Below are positions 1 through 13,415 of a DNA stretch of 64,000 bases, one piece after another. Origin of the DNA: Ptiloglossa arizonensis (Eukaryota > Arthropoda > Insecta > Hymenoptera > Colletidae); assembly GCF_051014685.1 (NCBI RefSeq), contig NW_027478385.1, positions 7,874,001 through 7,938,000 of the forward strand. The letters run 5' to 3'. Positions within the stretch are counted from its first letter, which is position 1. Each line of letters opens with the position of its first letter. A program made the position numbers and the translations under genes. Under the pieces are notes generated by a model. That model was not told the origin of the DNA. It made no database searches and saw only the letters and a program-made list of their open reading frames with translations.

Positions 1-3
1 AAT

Positions 4-180
4 GGTTGAGAAGACAACAAATTTTTCGCACTTCTGCTGCTCCAAACGCGTAACCAGAATGGCCTAGGCAAAAAATACCCATACCGTTGTAATCGGACGA
101 GTTTCTACTTTCAAATGCAATAGGAATTTTTGGGTTAGGCCAATCCGTTCGCGAGATATGAGAGTTTGAAGCTAAGAAAT
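4..180 (+). repeat. Representative 177-bp monomer (class A)
   Basis: This is the first full monomer when phased at 'ggttgagaag'. In order it holds a T run followed by 'cgc', a 'ctgctgctcc' stretch, 'cttaaccagaatgg', a 'cctagg' palindrome (AvrII recognition sequence), an A run, 'ccgttgtaatcgg', 'gagtttctactttca', a second T run ('ggaattttt'), 'gggttagg', 'caatccgttcgcgag' (containing the NruI palindrome 'tcgcga') and 'tttgaagctaagaaa'. This copy has 'gcgtaacc' and 'gatatgagag', variants shared with a few other A monomers. Three AT runs spaced around the unit and a length near one nucleosome plus linker are usual for centromeric satellites; nucleosome phasing is inference. Confidence 0.95.
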
Positions 181-322
181 GGTTGAGAAGACAACAAATT
201 TTTCGCAATTCTGCTGCTCCAAACGCTTAACCAGAATGGCCTAGGGAAAAAATACCAGACCGTTGTAATCGGGCGAGTTCCTACATTCAGATGCAATAGG
301 AATTTTTGGGTTAGGTCAATCC

Positions 323-339
323 GTTCGCGAGATATGGGA
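323..339 (+). other. CENP-B-box-like site, 8 of 9 core positions (representative)
   Basis: The 17-mer gTTCGcgagAtaTGGGa matches the CENP-B box core nTTCGnnnnAnnCGGGn at every core base except the first C of CGGG, which is T. The same 17-mer stands in most monomers of the window, in both classes. Variants lose it in some copies ('gatatgagag', 'gatatgcgcg', 'gatatggcat', 'gtccgcgag', 'gcgacatatgg'). I did not see a copy in which the T has become C. The resemblance is direct; protein binding is unproven. Confidence 0.5.
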
Positions 340-3123
340 GTTTGAAGCCAAGAAATGGTTGAGAAGGCAAAAAATTTTTCGCAATTCTGCTGCTTCAAAC
401 GCTTAACCAGAATGGCCTAGGGAAAAAATACACATAGCTTTGTAATCGGGCGAGTTTCTACTTTCAGATGCAACAGGAATTTTTGGGTTAGGTCAATCCG
501 TTCGCGAGATATGGGAGTTTGAAGCTAAGAAATGGTTGAGAAGACAACAAATTTTTCGCACTTCTGCTGCTCCAAACGCTTAACCAGAATGGCCCAGGGA
601 AAAAATACACATACCGTTGTAATCGGGCGAGTTTCTACTTTCAGATTCAATAGGAATTTTTGGGTTAGATCAATCCGTCCGCGAGATATGGGATATTGAA
701 GCTAAGAAATGGTTGAGAAGACAACAAATTTTTCGCAATTCTGCTGCTCCAAACGCTTAACCAGAATGGCCTAGGGAAAAAATACACATACGGTTGTAAT
801 CGGGCAAGTTTCTACTTTCAGATGCAATAGGAATTTTTGGGTTAGGTCAATCCGTCCGCGAGATATGGGATATTGAAGCTAAGAAATGGTTGAGAAGACA
901 ACAAATTTTTCGCAATTCTGCTGCTCCAAACGCTTAACCAGAATGGCCTAGGGAAAAAATACACATACGGTTGTAATCGGGCGAGTTTCTACTTTCAGAT
1001 GCAGTAGGAATTTTTGGGTTAGGTCAATCCGTTCGGGAGATATGGGACATTGAAGCTAAGAAATTGTTGAGAAGACAACAAATTTTTCGCTCTTCTGCTG
1101 CTCCACACGCTTAACCAGAATGGCCTAGGGAAAAAATACACATACGGTTGTAACCGGGCGAGTTTCTGCTTTCAGATGCAATAGGAATTTTTGGGTTAGG
1201 TCAATCCGTTCGCGACATATGGGAGTTTGAAGCTAAGAAATGGTTGAGAAGACAACAAATTTTTCGCAATTCTGCTGCTCCAAACGCTTAACCAGAATGG
1301 CCTAGGGAAAAAATACACATACGGTTGTAATCGGGCGAGTTTCTACTTTCAGATGCAACAGGAATTTTTTGGTTAGGTCAATCCGTTCGCGAGATATGGG
1401 AGTTTGAAGCCATGAAATGGTTGAGAAGGCAAAAAAATTTCGCAATGCTGCTGCTCCAAACGCTTAACCAGAATGGCCTAGGGAATAAATACGCATACCG
1501 TTGTAATCGGGCGAGTTTCTAATTTCAGACGCAGCAGGAATTTTGGGGTTTGGTCAATCCGTTCGCGAGATATGGGACTTTGAAGCTAGGAAATGTTTGA
1601 GAAGGCAACAAATTTTTCGCAATTCTGCTGATCCAAACGCTTAACCAGAATGGCCTAGGGAAAAAATACCCATACCGTTTTAATCGGACGAGTTTCTACT
1701 TTCAGTTACAATAGGAATTTTTGTGTTAGGTCAATCCGTTCGCGAGATATGGGACTTTGAATCTAGGAAATGGTTGACAAGACAACAAATTTTTCGCACT
1801 TCTGCTGCTCCAATCGCTTAACCAGAATGGCCTAGGGGAAAAATACACGTACCCTTGTAATCGGGCGAGTTTCTACTTTCAAATGCAATAGGAATTTTTG
1901 GGTTAGGTCAATCCGTTCGCGACATATGGGAGTATGAAGCTAAGAAATGGTTGAGAAGACAACAAATTTTTCGCAATTCTGCTGCTCCAAACGCTTAACC
2001 AGAATGGCCTAGAGAAAAAATGCACGTACCGTTGTAATCGGGCGAGTTTCTACTTTCAAATGCAATAGGAATTTTTGGGTTAGGTCAATCCGTTCGCGAG
2101 ATATGGGAGTTTGAAGCTAAGAAATGGTTGAGAAGAGAACAAATTGTTCGCAATTCTGCTGCTCCAAACGCTTAACCAGAATGGCCTAGGGAAAAAATAC
2201 ACATACGGTTGTAATCGGGCGAGTTTCTACTTTCAGATGCAATAGGAATTTTTGGGTTAGGTCAATCCGTTCGCGACATATGGGAGTTTGAAGCTAAGAA
2301 ATGGTTGAGAAGACAACAAATTTTTCGCACTTCTGCTGCTCCAAACGCTTAACCAGAATGGCCCAGGGGAAAAATACACATACCGTGGTAATCGGGCGAG
2401 TTTCTACTTTCAGAGGCAATAGGAATTTTTGGGTTAGGTCAATCCTTTCGCGAGATATGGGACATTGAAACTAAGAAATAGTTGAGAAGACAACAAATTT
2501 TTCGCACTTCTGCTGCTCCAAACGCGTAACCAGAATGGCCTAGGAAAAAAATACCCATACCGTTGTAATTGGACGAGTTTCTACTTTCAAATGCAATAGG
2601 AATTTTTGGGTTACGCCAATCCGTTCGCGAGATATGAGAGTTTGAAGCTAAGAAATGGTTGAGAAGACAACAAATTTTTCGCAATTCTGCTGCTCCAAAC
2701 GCTTAACCAGAATGGCCAAGGGAAAAAATACACATACCGTTGTAATCGGGCGAGTTTCTACTTTCAGGTTCAATAGGAATTTTTGGGTTAGATCAATCCG
2801 TCCGCGAGATATGGGATATTGAAGCTAAGAAATGGTTGAGAAGACAACAAATTTTTCGCAATTCTGCTGCTCCAAACGCTTAACCAGAATGGCCTAGAGA
2901 AAAAATGCACGTACCGTTGTAATCGGGCGAGTTTCTACTTTCAAATGCAATAGGAATTTTTGGGTTAGGTCAATCCGTTCGCGAGATATGGGAGTTTGAA
3001 GCTAAGAAATGGTTGAGAAGACAACAAATTTTTCGCACTGCTGCTGCTCCAAACGCTTAACCAGAATGGCCCAGGGAAAAAATACACATACCGTGGTAAT
3101 CGGGCGAGTTTCTACTTTCAGAG

Positions 3124-6100
3124 GCAATAGGAATTTTTGGGTTAGGTCAATCCGTTCGCGAGATATGGGAGTTTGAAGCCAAGAAATGGTTGAGAAGGCA
3201 AAAAATTTTTCGCAATTCTGCTGCTTCAAACGCTTAACCAGAATGGCCTAGGGAAAAAATACACATAGCTTTGTAATCGGGCGAGTTTCTACTTTCAGAT
3301 GCAACAGGAATTTTTGGGTTAGGTCAATCCGTTCGCGAGATATGGGAGTTTGAAGCTAAGAAATGGTTGAGAAGACAACAAATTTTTCGCACTTCTGCTG
3401 CTCCAAACGCTTAACCAGAATGGCCCAGGGAAAAAATACACATACCGTTGTAATCGGGCGAGTTTCTACTTTGAGATTCAATAGGAATTTTTGGGTTAGA
3501 TCAATCCGTCCGCGAGATATGGGATATTGAAGCTAAGAAATGGTTGAGAAGACAACAAATTTTTCGCAATTCTGCTGCTCCAAACGCTTAACCAGAATGG
3601 CCTAGGGAAAAAATACACATACGGTTGTAATCGGGCAAGTTTCTACTTTCAGATGCAATAGGAATTTTTGGGTTAGGTCAATCCGTCCGCGAGATATGGG
3701 ATATTGAAGCTAAGAAATGGTTGAGAAGACAACAAATTTTTCGCAATTCTGCTGCTCCAAACGCTTAACCAGAATGGCCTAGGGAAAAAATACACATACG
3801 GTTGTAATCGGGCGAGTTTCTACTTTCAGATGCAGTAGGAATTTTTGGGTTAGGTCAATCCGTTCGGGAGATATGGGACATTGAAGCTAAGAAATTGTTG
3901 AGAAGACAACAAATTTTTCGCTCTTCTGCTGCTCCACACGCTTAACCAGAATGGCCTAGGGAAAAAATACACATACGGTTGTAATCGGGCGAGTTTCTGC
4001 TTTCAGATGCAATAGGAATTTTTGGGTTAGGTCAATCCGTCCGCGAGATATGGGATATTGAAGCTAAGAAATGGTTGAGAAGACAACAAATTTTTCGCAA
4101 TTCTGCTGCTCCAAACGCTTAACCAGTATGGCCTAGGGAAAAAATACACATACGGTTGTAATCGGGCGAGTTTCTACTTTCAGATGCAGTAGGAATTTTT
4201 GGGTTAGGTCAATCCGTTCGGGAGATATGGGACATTGAAGCTAAGAAATTGTTGAGAAGACAACAAATTTTTCGCTCTTCTGCTGCTCCACACGCTTAAC
4301 CAGAATGGCCTAGGGAAAAAATACACATACGGTTGTAATCGGGCGAGTTTCTGCTTTCAGATGCAATAGGAATTTTTGGGTTAGGTCAATCCGTTCGCGA
4401 CATATGGGAGTTTGAAGCTAAGAAATGGTTGAGAAGACAACAAATTTTTCGCAATTCTGCTGCTCCAAACGCTTAACCAGAATGGCCTAGGGAAAAAATA
4501 CACATACGGTTGTAATCGGGCGAGTTTCTACTTTCAGATGCAACAGGAATTTTTGGGTTAGGTCAATCCGTTCGCGAGATATGGGAGTTTGAAGCCATGA
4601 AATGGTTGAGAAGGCAAAAAAATTTCGCAATGCTGCTGCTCCAAACGCTTAACCAGAATGGCCTAGGGAATAAATACGCATACCGTTGTAATCAGGCGAG
4701 TTTCTAATTTCAGACGCAGCAGGAATTTTGGGGTTTGGTCAATCCCTTCGCGAGATATGGGACTTTGAAGCTAGGAAATGGTTGAGAAGGCAACAAATTT
4801 TTCGCAATTCTGCTGATCCAAACGCTTAACCAGAATGGGCAAGGGAAAAAATACACGTACCGTTGTAATCGGGCGAGTTTCTACTTTCAAGTGCAATAGG
4901 AATTTTTGTGTTATGTCAATCCATTAGCGAGATATGGGACATTGAAGCTAAGAAATGGTTGAGAAGACAACAAATTTTTCGCACTTCTGCTGCTCCAAAC
5001 GCTTAACCAGAATGGCCTAGGGAAAAAATACCCATACCGTTTTAATCGGACGAGTTTCTACTTTCAGTTACAATAGGAATTTTTGTGTTAGGTCAATCCG
5101 TTCGCGAGATATGGGACTTTGAATCTAGGAAATGGTTGACAAGACAACAAATTTTTCGCACTTCTGCTGCTCCAATCGCTTAACCAGAATGGCCTAGGGG
5201 AAAAATACACGTACCCTTGTAATCGGGCGAGTTTCTACTTTCAAATGCAATAGGAATTTTTGGGTTAGGTCAATCCGTTCGCGACATATGGGAGTATGAA
5301 GCTAAGAAATGGTTGAGAAGACAACAAATTTTTCGCAATTCTGCTGCTCCAAACGCTTAACCAGAATGGCCTAGAGAAAAAATGCACGTACCGTTGTAAT
5401 CGGGCGAGTTTCTACTTTCAAATGCAATAGGAATTTTTGGGTTAGGTCAATCCGTTCGCGAGATATGGGAGTTTGAAGCTAAGAAATGGTTGAGAAGAGA
5501 ACAAATTGTTCGCAATTCTGCTGCTCCAAACGCTTAACCAGAATGGCCTAGGGAAAAAATACACATACCGTTGTAATCGGGCGAGTTTCTACTTTCAGAT
5601 GCAGCAGGAATTTTTGGGTTAGGTCAATCCGTTCGCGAGATATGGGACATTGAAGCTAAGAAATGGTTGAGAAGACAACAAATTTTTCGCACTTCTGCTG
5701 CTCCAAACGCTTAACCAGAATGGCCTAGGGAAAAAATACACATACGGTTGTAATCGGGCGAGTTTCTACTTTCAGATGCAATAGGAATTTTTGGGTTAGG
5801 TCAATCCTTTCGCGAGATATGGGACATTGAAACTAAGAAATGGTTGAGAAGACAGCAAATTTTTCGCACTTCTGCTGCTCCAAACGCGTAACCAGAATGG
5901 CCTAGGAAAAAAATACCCATACCGTTGTAATCGGACGAGTTTCTACTTTCAAATGCAATAGGAATTTTTGGGTTAGGCCAATCCGTTCGCGAGATATGAG
6001 AGTTTGAAGCTAAGAAATGGTTGAGAAGACAACAAATTTTTCGCAATTCTGCTGCTCCAAACGCTTAACCAGAATGGCCTAGGGAAAAAATACCAGACCG

Positions 6101-6130
6101 TTGTAATCGGGCGAGTTCCTACATTCAGAT
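3124..6130 (+). repeat. 17-monomer HOR unit, copy 1 (about 3,007 bp)
   Basis: Markers inside this unit reappear 3,006-3,007 bp downstream: 'cttcaaac' at 3,224 and 6,231, 'ccagtatgg' at 4,123 and 7,130, the 'gttcgggag' pairs, and the 'gcaatgctgctgctcc' monomer near 4,628. The left boundary is set by 'gaggcaatagg' at 3,121 facing 'gatgcaatagg' at 6,128. It includes an internal 354-bp (two-monomer) duplication around 3,861-4,215, marked by 'cgttcgggag' at both places. Confidence 0.8.
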
Positions 6131-9100
6131 GCAATAGGAATTTTTGGGTTAGGTCAATCCGTTCGCGAGATATGGGAGTTTGAAGCCAAGAAATGGTTGA
6201 GAAGGCAAAAAATTTTTCGCAATTCTGCTGCTTCAAACACTTAACCAGAATGGCCTAGGGAAAAAATACACATAGCTTTGTAATCGGGCGAGTTTCTACT
6301 TTCAGATGCAACAGGAATTTTTGGGTTAGGTCAATCCGTTCGCGAGATATGGGAGTTTGAAGCTAAGAAATGGTTGAGAAGACAACAAATTTTTCGCACT
6401 TCTGCTGCTCCAAACGCTTAACCAGAATGGCCCAGGGAAAAAATACACATACCGTTGTAATCGGGCGAGTTTCTACTTTGAGATTCAATAGGAATTTTTG
6501 GGTTAGATCAATCCGTCCGCGAGATATGGGATATTGAAGCTAAGAAATGGTTGAGAAGACAACAAATTTTTCGCAATTCTGCTGCTCCAAACGCTTAACC
6601 AGAATGGCCTAGGGAAAAAATACACATACGGTTGTAATCGGGCAAGTTTCTACTTTCAGATGCAATAGGAATTTTTGGGTTAGGTCAATCCGTCCGCGAG
6701 ATATGGGATATTGAAGCTAAGAAATGGTTGAGAAGACAACAAATTTTTCGCAATTCTGCTGCTCCAAACGCTTAACCAGAATGGCCTAGGGAAAAAATAC
6801 ACATACGGTTGTAATCGGGCGAGTTTCTACTTTCAGATGCAGTAGGAATTTTTGGGTTAGGTCAATCCGTTCGGGAGATATGGGACATTGAAGCTAAGAA
6901 ATTGTTGAGAAGACAACAAATTTTTCGCTCTTCTGCTGCTCCACACGCTTAACCAGAATGGCCTAGGGAAAAAATACACATACGGTTGTAATCGGGCGAG
7001 TTTCTGCTTTCAGATGCAATAGGAATTTTTGGGTTAGGTCAATCCGTCCGCGAGATATGGGATATTGAAGCTAAGAAATGGTTGAGAAGACAACAAATTT
7101 TTCGCAATTCTGCTGCTCCAAACGCTTAACCAGTATGGCCTAGGGAAAAAATACACATACGGTTGTAATCGGGCGAGTTTCTACTTTCAGATGCAGTAGG
7201 AATTTTTGGGTTAGGTCAATCCGTTCGGGAGATATGGGACATTGAAGCTAAGAAATTGTTGAGAAGACAACAAATTTTTCGCTCTTCTGCTGCTCCACAC
7301 GCTTAACCAGAATGGCCTAGGGAAAAAATACACATACGGTTGTAATCGGGCGAGTTTCTGCTTTCAGATGCAATAGGAATTTTTGGGTTAGGTCAATCCG
7401 TTCGCGACATATGGGAGTTTGAAGCTAAGAAATGGTTGAGAAGACAACAAATTTTTCGCAATTCTGCTGCTCCAAACGCTTAACCAGAATGGCCTAGGGA
7501 AAAAATACACATACGGTTGTAATCGGGCGAGTTTCTACTTTCAGATGCAACAGGAATTTTTGGGTTAGGTCAATCCGTTCGCGAGATATGGGAGTTTGAA
7601 GCCATGAAATGGTTGAGAAGGCAAAAAAATTTCGCAATGCTGCTGCTCCAAACGCTTAACCAGAATGGCCTAGGGAATAAATACGCATACCGTTGTAATC
7701 AGGCGAGTTTCTAATTTCAGACGCAGCAGGAATTTTGGGGTTTGGTCAATCCCTTCGCGAGATATGGGACTTTGAAGCTAGGAAATGGTTGAGAAGGCAA
7801 CAAATTTTTCGCAATTCTGCTGATCCAAACGCTTAACCAGAATGGGCAAGGGAAAAAATACACGTACCGTTGTAATCGGGCGAGTTTCTACTTTCAAGTG
7901 CAATAGGAATTTTTGTGTTATGTCAATCCATTAGCGAGATATGGGACATTGAAGCTAAGAAATGGTTGAGAAGACAACAAATTTTTCGCACTTCTGCTGC
8001 TCCAAACGCTTAACCAGAATGGCCTAGGGAAAAAATACCCATACCGTTTTAATCGGACGAGTTTCTACTTTCAGTTACAATAGGAATTTTTGTGTTAGGT
8101 CAATCCGTTCGCGAGATATGGACTTTGAATCTAGGAAATGGTTGACAAGACAACAAATTTTTCGCACTTCTGCTGCTCCAATCGCTTAACCAGAATGGCC
8201 TAGGGGAAAAATACACGTACCCTTGTAATCGGGCGAGTTTCTACTTTCAAATGCAATAGGAATTTTTGGGTTAGGTCAATCCGTTCGCGACATATGGGAG
8301 TATGAAGCCTAAGAAATGGTTGAGAAGACAACAAATTTTTCGCAATTCTGCTGCTCCAAACGCTTAACCAGAATGGCCTAGAGAAAAAATGCACGTACCG
8401 TTGTAATCGGGCGAGTTTCTACTTTCAAATGCAATAGGAATTTTTGGGTTAGGTCAATCCGTTCGCGAGATATGGGAGTTTGAAGCTAAGAAATGGTTGA
8501 GAAGAGAACAAATTGTTCGCAATTCTGCTGCTCCAAACGCTTAACCAGAATGGCCTAGGGAAAAAATACACATACCGTTGTAATCGGGCGAGTTTCTACT
8601 TTCAGATGCAGCAGGAATTTTTGGTTAGGTCAATCCGTTCGCGAGATATGGGACATTGAAGCTAAGAAATGGTTGAGAAGACAACAAATTTTTCGCACTT
8701 CTGCTGCTCCAAACGCTTAACCAGAATGGCCTAGGGAAAAAATACACATACGGTTGTAATCGGGCGAGTTTCTACTTTCAGATGCAATAGGAATTTTTGG
8801 GTTAGGTCAATCCTTTCGCGAGATATGGGACATTGAAACTAAGAAATGGTTGAGAAGACAACAAATTTTTCGCACTTCTGCTGCTCCAAACGCGTAACCA
8901 GAATGGCCTAGGAAAAAAATACCCATACCGTTGTAATCGGACGAGTTTCTACTTTCAAATGCAATAGGAATTTTTGGGTTAGGCCAATCCGTTCGCGAGA
9001 TATGAGAGTTTGAAGCTAAGAAATGGTTGAGAAGACAACAAATTTTTCGCAATTCTGCTGCTCCAAACGCTTAACCAGAATGGCCTAGGGAAAAAATACC

Positions 9101-9136
9101 AGACCGTTGTAATCGGGCGAGTTCCTACATTCAGAT
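6131..9136 (+). repeat. 17-monomer HOR unit, copy 2 (about 3,006 bp)
   Basis: This follows copy 1 directly and is nearly identical by eye. It keeps the internal two-monomer duplication ('cgttcgggag' at 6,868 and 7,222, spacing 354). Private differences include 'gaagcctaag' near 8,306 (one added base), 'gatatggactt' near 8,116 (one lost base) and a shortened 'aatttttggttagg' near 8,615. These explain why the local period shifts between 3,005 and 3,007. Confidence 0.8.
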
Positions 9137-12100
9137 GCAATAGGAATTTTTGGGTTAGGTCAATCCGTTCGCGAGATATGGGAGTTTGAAGCCAAGAAAT
9201 GGTTGAGAAGGCAAAAAATTTTTCGCAATTCTGCTGCTTCAAACACTTAACCAGAATGGCCTAGGGAAAAAATACACATAGCTTTGTAATCGGGCGAGTT
9301 TCTACTTTCAGATGCAACAGGAATTTTTGGGTTAGGTCAATCCGTTCGCGAGATATGGGAGTTTGAAGCTAAGAAATGGTTGAGAAGACAACAAATTTTT
9401 CGCACTTCTGCTGCTCCAAACGCTTAACCAGACTGGCCCAGGGAAAAAATACACATACCGTTGTAATCGGGCGAGTTTCTACTTTGAGATTCAATAGGAA
9501 TTTTTGGGTTAGATCAATCCGTCCGCGAGATATGGGATATTGAAGCTAAGAAATGGTTGAGAAGACAACAAATTTTTCGCAATTCTGCTGCTCCAAACGC
9601 TTAACCAGAATGGCCTAGGGAAAAAATACACATACGGTTGTAATCGGGCAAGTTTCTACTTTCAGATGCAATAGGAATTTTTGGGTTAGGTCAATCCGTC
9701 CGCGAGATATGGGATATTGAAGCTAAGAAATGGTTGAGAAGACAACAAATTTTTCGCAATTCTGCTGCTCCAAACGCTTAACCAGAATGGCCTAGGGAAA
9801 AAATACACATACGGTTGTAATCGGGCGAGTTTCTACTTTCAGATGCAGTAGGAATTTTTGGGTTAGGTCAATCCGTTCGGGAGATATGGGACATTGAAGC
9901 TAAGAAATTGTTGAGAAGACAACAAATTTTTCGCTCTTCTGCTGCTCCACACGCTTAACCAGAATGGCCTAGGGAAAAAATACACATACGGTTGTAATCG
10001 GGCGAGTTTCTGCTTTCAGATGCAATAGGAATTTTTGGGTTAGGTCAATCCGTTCGCGACATATGGGAGTTTGAAGCTAAGAAATGGTTGAGAAGACAAC
10101 AAATTTTTCGCAATTCTGCTGCTCCAAACGCTTAACCAGAATGGCCTAGGGAAAAAATACACATACGGTTGTAATCGGGCGAGTTTCTACTTTCAGATGC
10201 AATAGGAATTTTTGGGTTAGGTCAATCCGTTCGCGACATATGGGAGTTTGAAGCTAAGAAATGGTTGAGAAGACAACAAATTTTTCGCACTTCTGCTGCT
10301 CCAAACGCTTAACCAGAATGGCCCAGGGGAAAAATACACATACCGTGGTAATCGGGCGAGTTTCTACTTTCAGAGGCAATAGGAATTTTTGGGTTAGGTC
10401 AATCCTTTCGCGAGATATGGGACATTGAAACTAAGAAATGGTTGAGAAGACAACAAATTTTTCGCACTTCTGCTGCTCCAAACGCGTAACCAGAATGGCC
10501 TAGGAAAAAAATACCCATACCGTTGTAATCGGACGAGTTTCTACTTTCAAATGCAGTAGGAATTTTTGGGTTAGGTCAATCCGTTCGCGACATATGGGAG
10601 TTTGAAGCTAAGAAATGGTTGAGAAGAGAACAAATTGTTCGCAATTCTGCTGCTCCAAACGCTTAACCAGAATGGCCTAGGGAAAAAATACACATACCGT
10701 TGTAATCGGGCGAGTTTCTACTTTCAGATGCAGTAGGAATTTTTGGGTTAGGTCAATCCGTTCGCGACATATGGGAGTTTGAAGCTAAGAAATGGTTGAG
10801 AAGACAACAAATTTTTCGCAATTCTGCTGCTCCAAACGCTTAACCAGAATGGCCTAGGGAAAAAATACACATACGGTTGTAATCGGGCGAGTTTCTACTT
10901 TCAGATGCAATAGGAATTTTTGGGTTAGGTCAATCCGTTCGCGAGATATGGGAGTTTGAATCCAAGAAATGGTTGAGAAGGCAAAAAATTTTTCGCAATT
11001 CTGCTGCTCCAAACGCTTAACCAGAATGGCCTAGGGAAAAAATACACATACCGTTTTAATCGGACGAGTTTCTACTTTCAGTTACAATAGGAATTTTTGT
11101 GTTAGGTCAATCCGTTCGCGAGATATGGGACTTTGAATCTAGGAAATGGTTGACAAGACAACAAATTTTTCGCACTTCTGCTTTTCCAATCGCTTAACCA
11201 GAATGGCCTAGGGGAAAAATACACGTACCCTTGTAATCGGGCGAGTTTCTACTTTCAAATGCAATAGGAATTTTTGGGTTAGGTCAATCCGTTCGCGACA
11301 TATGGGAGTATGAAGCTAAGAAATGGTTGAGAAGACAAAAAAATTTCGCAATGCTGCTGCTCCAAACGCTTAACCAAAATGGCCTAGGGAATAAATACGC
11401 ATACCGTTGTAATCGGGCGAGTTTCTAATTTCAGACGCAGCAGGAATTTTGGGGTTTGGTCAATCCTTTCGCGAGATATGGGACTTTGAAGCTAGGAAAT
11501 GGTTGAGAAGGCAACAAATTTTTCGCAATTCTGCTGATCCAAACGCTTAACCAGAATGGGCAAGGGAAAAAATACACGTACCGTTGTAATCGGGCGAGTT
11601 TCTACTTTCAAGTGCAATAGGAATTTTTGTGTTATGTCAATCCATTAGCGAGATATGGGACATTGAAGCTAAGAAATGGTTGAGAAGACAACAAATTTTT
11701 CGCACTTCTGCTGCTCCAAACGCTTAACCAGAATGGCCTAGGGAAAAAATACCCATACCGTTTTAATCGGACGAGTTTCTACTTTCAGTTACAATAGGAA
11801 TTTTTGTGTTAGGTCAATCCGTTCGCGAGATATGGGACTTTGAATCTAGGAAATGGTTGACAAGACAACAAATTTTTCGCACTTCTGCTGCTCCAATCGC
11901 TTAACCAGAATGGCCTAGGGGAAAAATACACGTACCCTTGTAATCGGGCGAGTTTCTACTTTCAAATGCAATAGGAATTTTTGGGTTAGGTCAATCCGTT
12001 CGCGACATATGGGAGTATGAAGCTAAGAAATGGTTGAGAAGACAACAAATTTTTCGCAATTCTGCTGCTCCAAACGCTTAACCAGAATGGCCTAGAGAAA

Positions 12101-13415
12101 AAATGCACGTACCGTTGTAATCGGGCGAGTTTCTACTTTCAAATGCAATAGGAATTTTTGGGTTAGGTCAATCCGTTCGCGAGATATGGGAGTTTGAAGC
12201 TAAGAAATGGTTGAGAAGAGAACAAATTGTTCGCAATTCTGCTGCTCCAAACGCTTAACCAGAATGGCCTAGGGAAAAAATACACATACCGTTGTAATCG
12301 GGCGAGTTTCTACTTTCAGATGCAGTCGGAATTTTTGGGTTAGGTCAATCCGTTCGCGAGATATGGGACATTGAAGCTAAGAAATGGTTGAGAAGACAAC
12401 AAATTTTTCGCACTTCTGCTGCTCCAAACGCTTAACCAGAATGGCCTAGGGAATAAATACGCATACCGTTGTAATCGGGCGAGTTTCTACTTTCAGATGC
12501 AATAGGAATTTTTGGGTTAGGTCAATCCGTTCGCGACATATGGGAGTTTGAAGCTAAGAAATGGTTGAGAAGACAACAAATTTTTCGCACTTCTGCTGCT
12601 CCAAACGCTTAACCAGAATGGCCCAGGGGAAAAATACACATACCGTGGTAATCGGGCGAGTTTCTACTTTCAGAGGCAATAGGAATTTTTGGGTTAGGTC
12701 AATCCTTTCGCGAGATATGGGACATTGAAACTAAGAAATGGTTGAGAAGACAACAAATTTTTCGCACTTCTGCTGCTCCAAACGCGTAACCAGAATGGCC
12801 TAGGAAAAAAATACCCATACCGTTGTAATCGGACGAGTTTCTACTTTCAAATGCAATAGGAATTTTTGGGTTAGGCCAATCCGTTCGCGAGATATGAGAG
12901 TTTGAAGCTAAGAAATGGTTGAGAAGACAACAAATTTTTCGCAATTCTGCTGCTCCAAACGCTTAACCAGAATGGCCCAGGGAAAAAATACACATACCGT
13001 TGTAATCGGGCGAGTTTCTACTTTCAGATTCAATAGGAATTTTTGGGTTAGATCAATCCGTCCGCGAGATATGGGATATTGAAGCTAAGAAATGGTTGAG
13101 AAGACAACAAATTTTTCGCAATTCTGCTGCTCCAAACGCTTAACCAGAATGGCCTAGGGAAAAAATACACATACGGTTGTAATCGGGCAAGTTTCTACTT
13201 TCAGATGCAATAGGAATTTTTGGGTTAGGTCAATCCGTCCGCGAGATATGGGATATTGAAGCTAAGAAATGGTTGAGAAGACAACAAATTTTTCGCAATT
13301 CTGCTGCTCCAAACGCTTAACCAGAATGGCCTAGGGGAAAAATACACATACGGTTGTAATCGGGCGAGTTTCTACTTTCAAATGCAATAGGAATTTTTGG
13401 GTTAGGTCAATCCGT
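7400..13415 (+). repeat. 34-monomer HOR unit, copy 1 (about 6,015 bp)
   Basis: Markers repeat 6,014-6,015 bp further on: 'cttcaaac' at 9,237 and 15,252, 'tcaatcctttcgcg' sites at 8,807, 10,399 and 12,699 facing 14,822, 16,414 and 18,714, and the rare 'ttctgctttt' at 11,176 facing 17,191. The match begins near 7,380, where 'tctgctttcag' faces 'tctactttca', and stops near 13,430, where 'gggagtttg' faces 'gggagtatg'. It overlaps the second and third 3-kb copies, so this longer unit formed later from already repetitive DNA. Confidence 0.8.
9137..10050 (+). repeat. 17-mer HOR unit, truncated copy 3
   Basis: About 900 bp continue the same marker series at a 3,006-bp distance ('cttcaaac' at 6,231 and 9,237). 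Matching stops near 10,050, where 'cgttcgcgacatatggg' replaces the 'cgtccgcgag' found in copies 1 and 2. Like the left-edge copy, it has only one 'cgttcgggag' monomer (near 9,876), so it lacks the two-monomer duplication. Confidence 0.7.

Larger units (their letters stand above)
1..1205 (+). repeat. Partial 17-mer HOR copy at the left edge
   Basis: Bases 1-290 match the end of the first 3-kb copy (distance about 5,838), including the rare 'ctacattcag' near 288 also seen at 6,120. From about 290 to 1,200 the same marker order follows as at the starts of the later copies: 'gcttcaaacgc' at about 392, 'agattcaatagg', 'gggcaagttt', then the 'gttcgggag' and 'gctcttctgctgctccacacg' pair. It holds only one copy of the last pair, where the two full units have two. 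Confidence 0.75.

Noticed and set aside
187..230. Hairpin between 'gagaag' and 'cttctg' around the first T run
   Set aside because: The stem is only about five bases and is present only in the 'cgcacttctg' variants; it is not supported as a structured element.
135..398. 87-codon minus-strand frame, repeated near 5,973, 8,979 and 14,994
   Set aside because: It is a by-product of in-phase 177-bp repetition. Copies lie exactly at HOR distances, there is no recognisable domain, and the frame is broken in most other monomers.
2439..2684. 81-codon minus-strand frames recurring many times (for example near 5,801, 8,807, 12,699, 18,714, 36,036 and 48,063)
   Set aside because: They mark the 'tcctttcgcg' and 'gcgtaacc' A monomers and nothing more. 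They are useful as HOR position markers, not genes.
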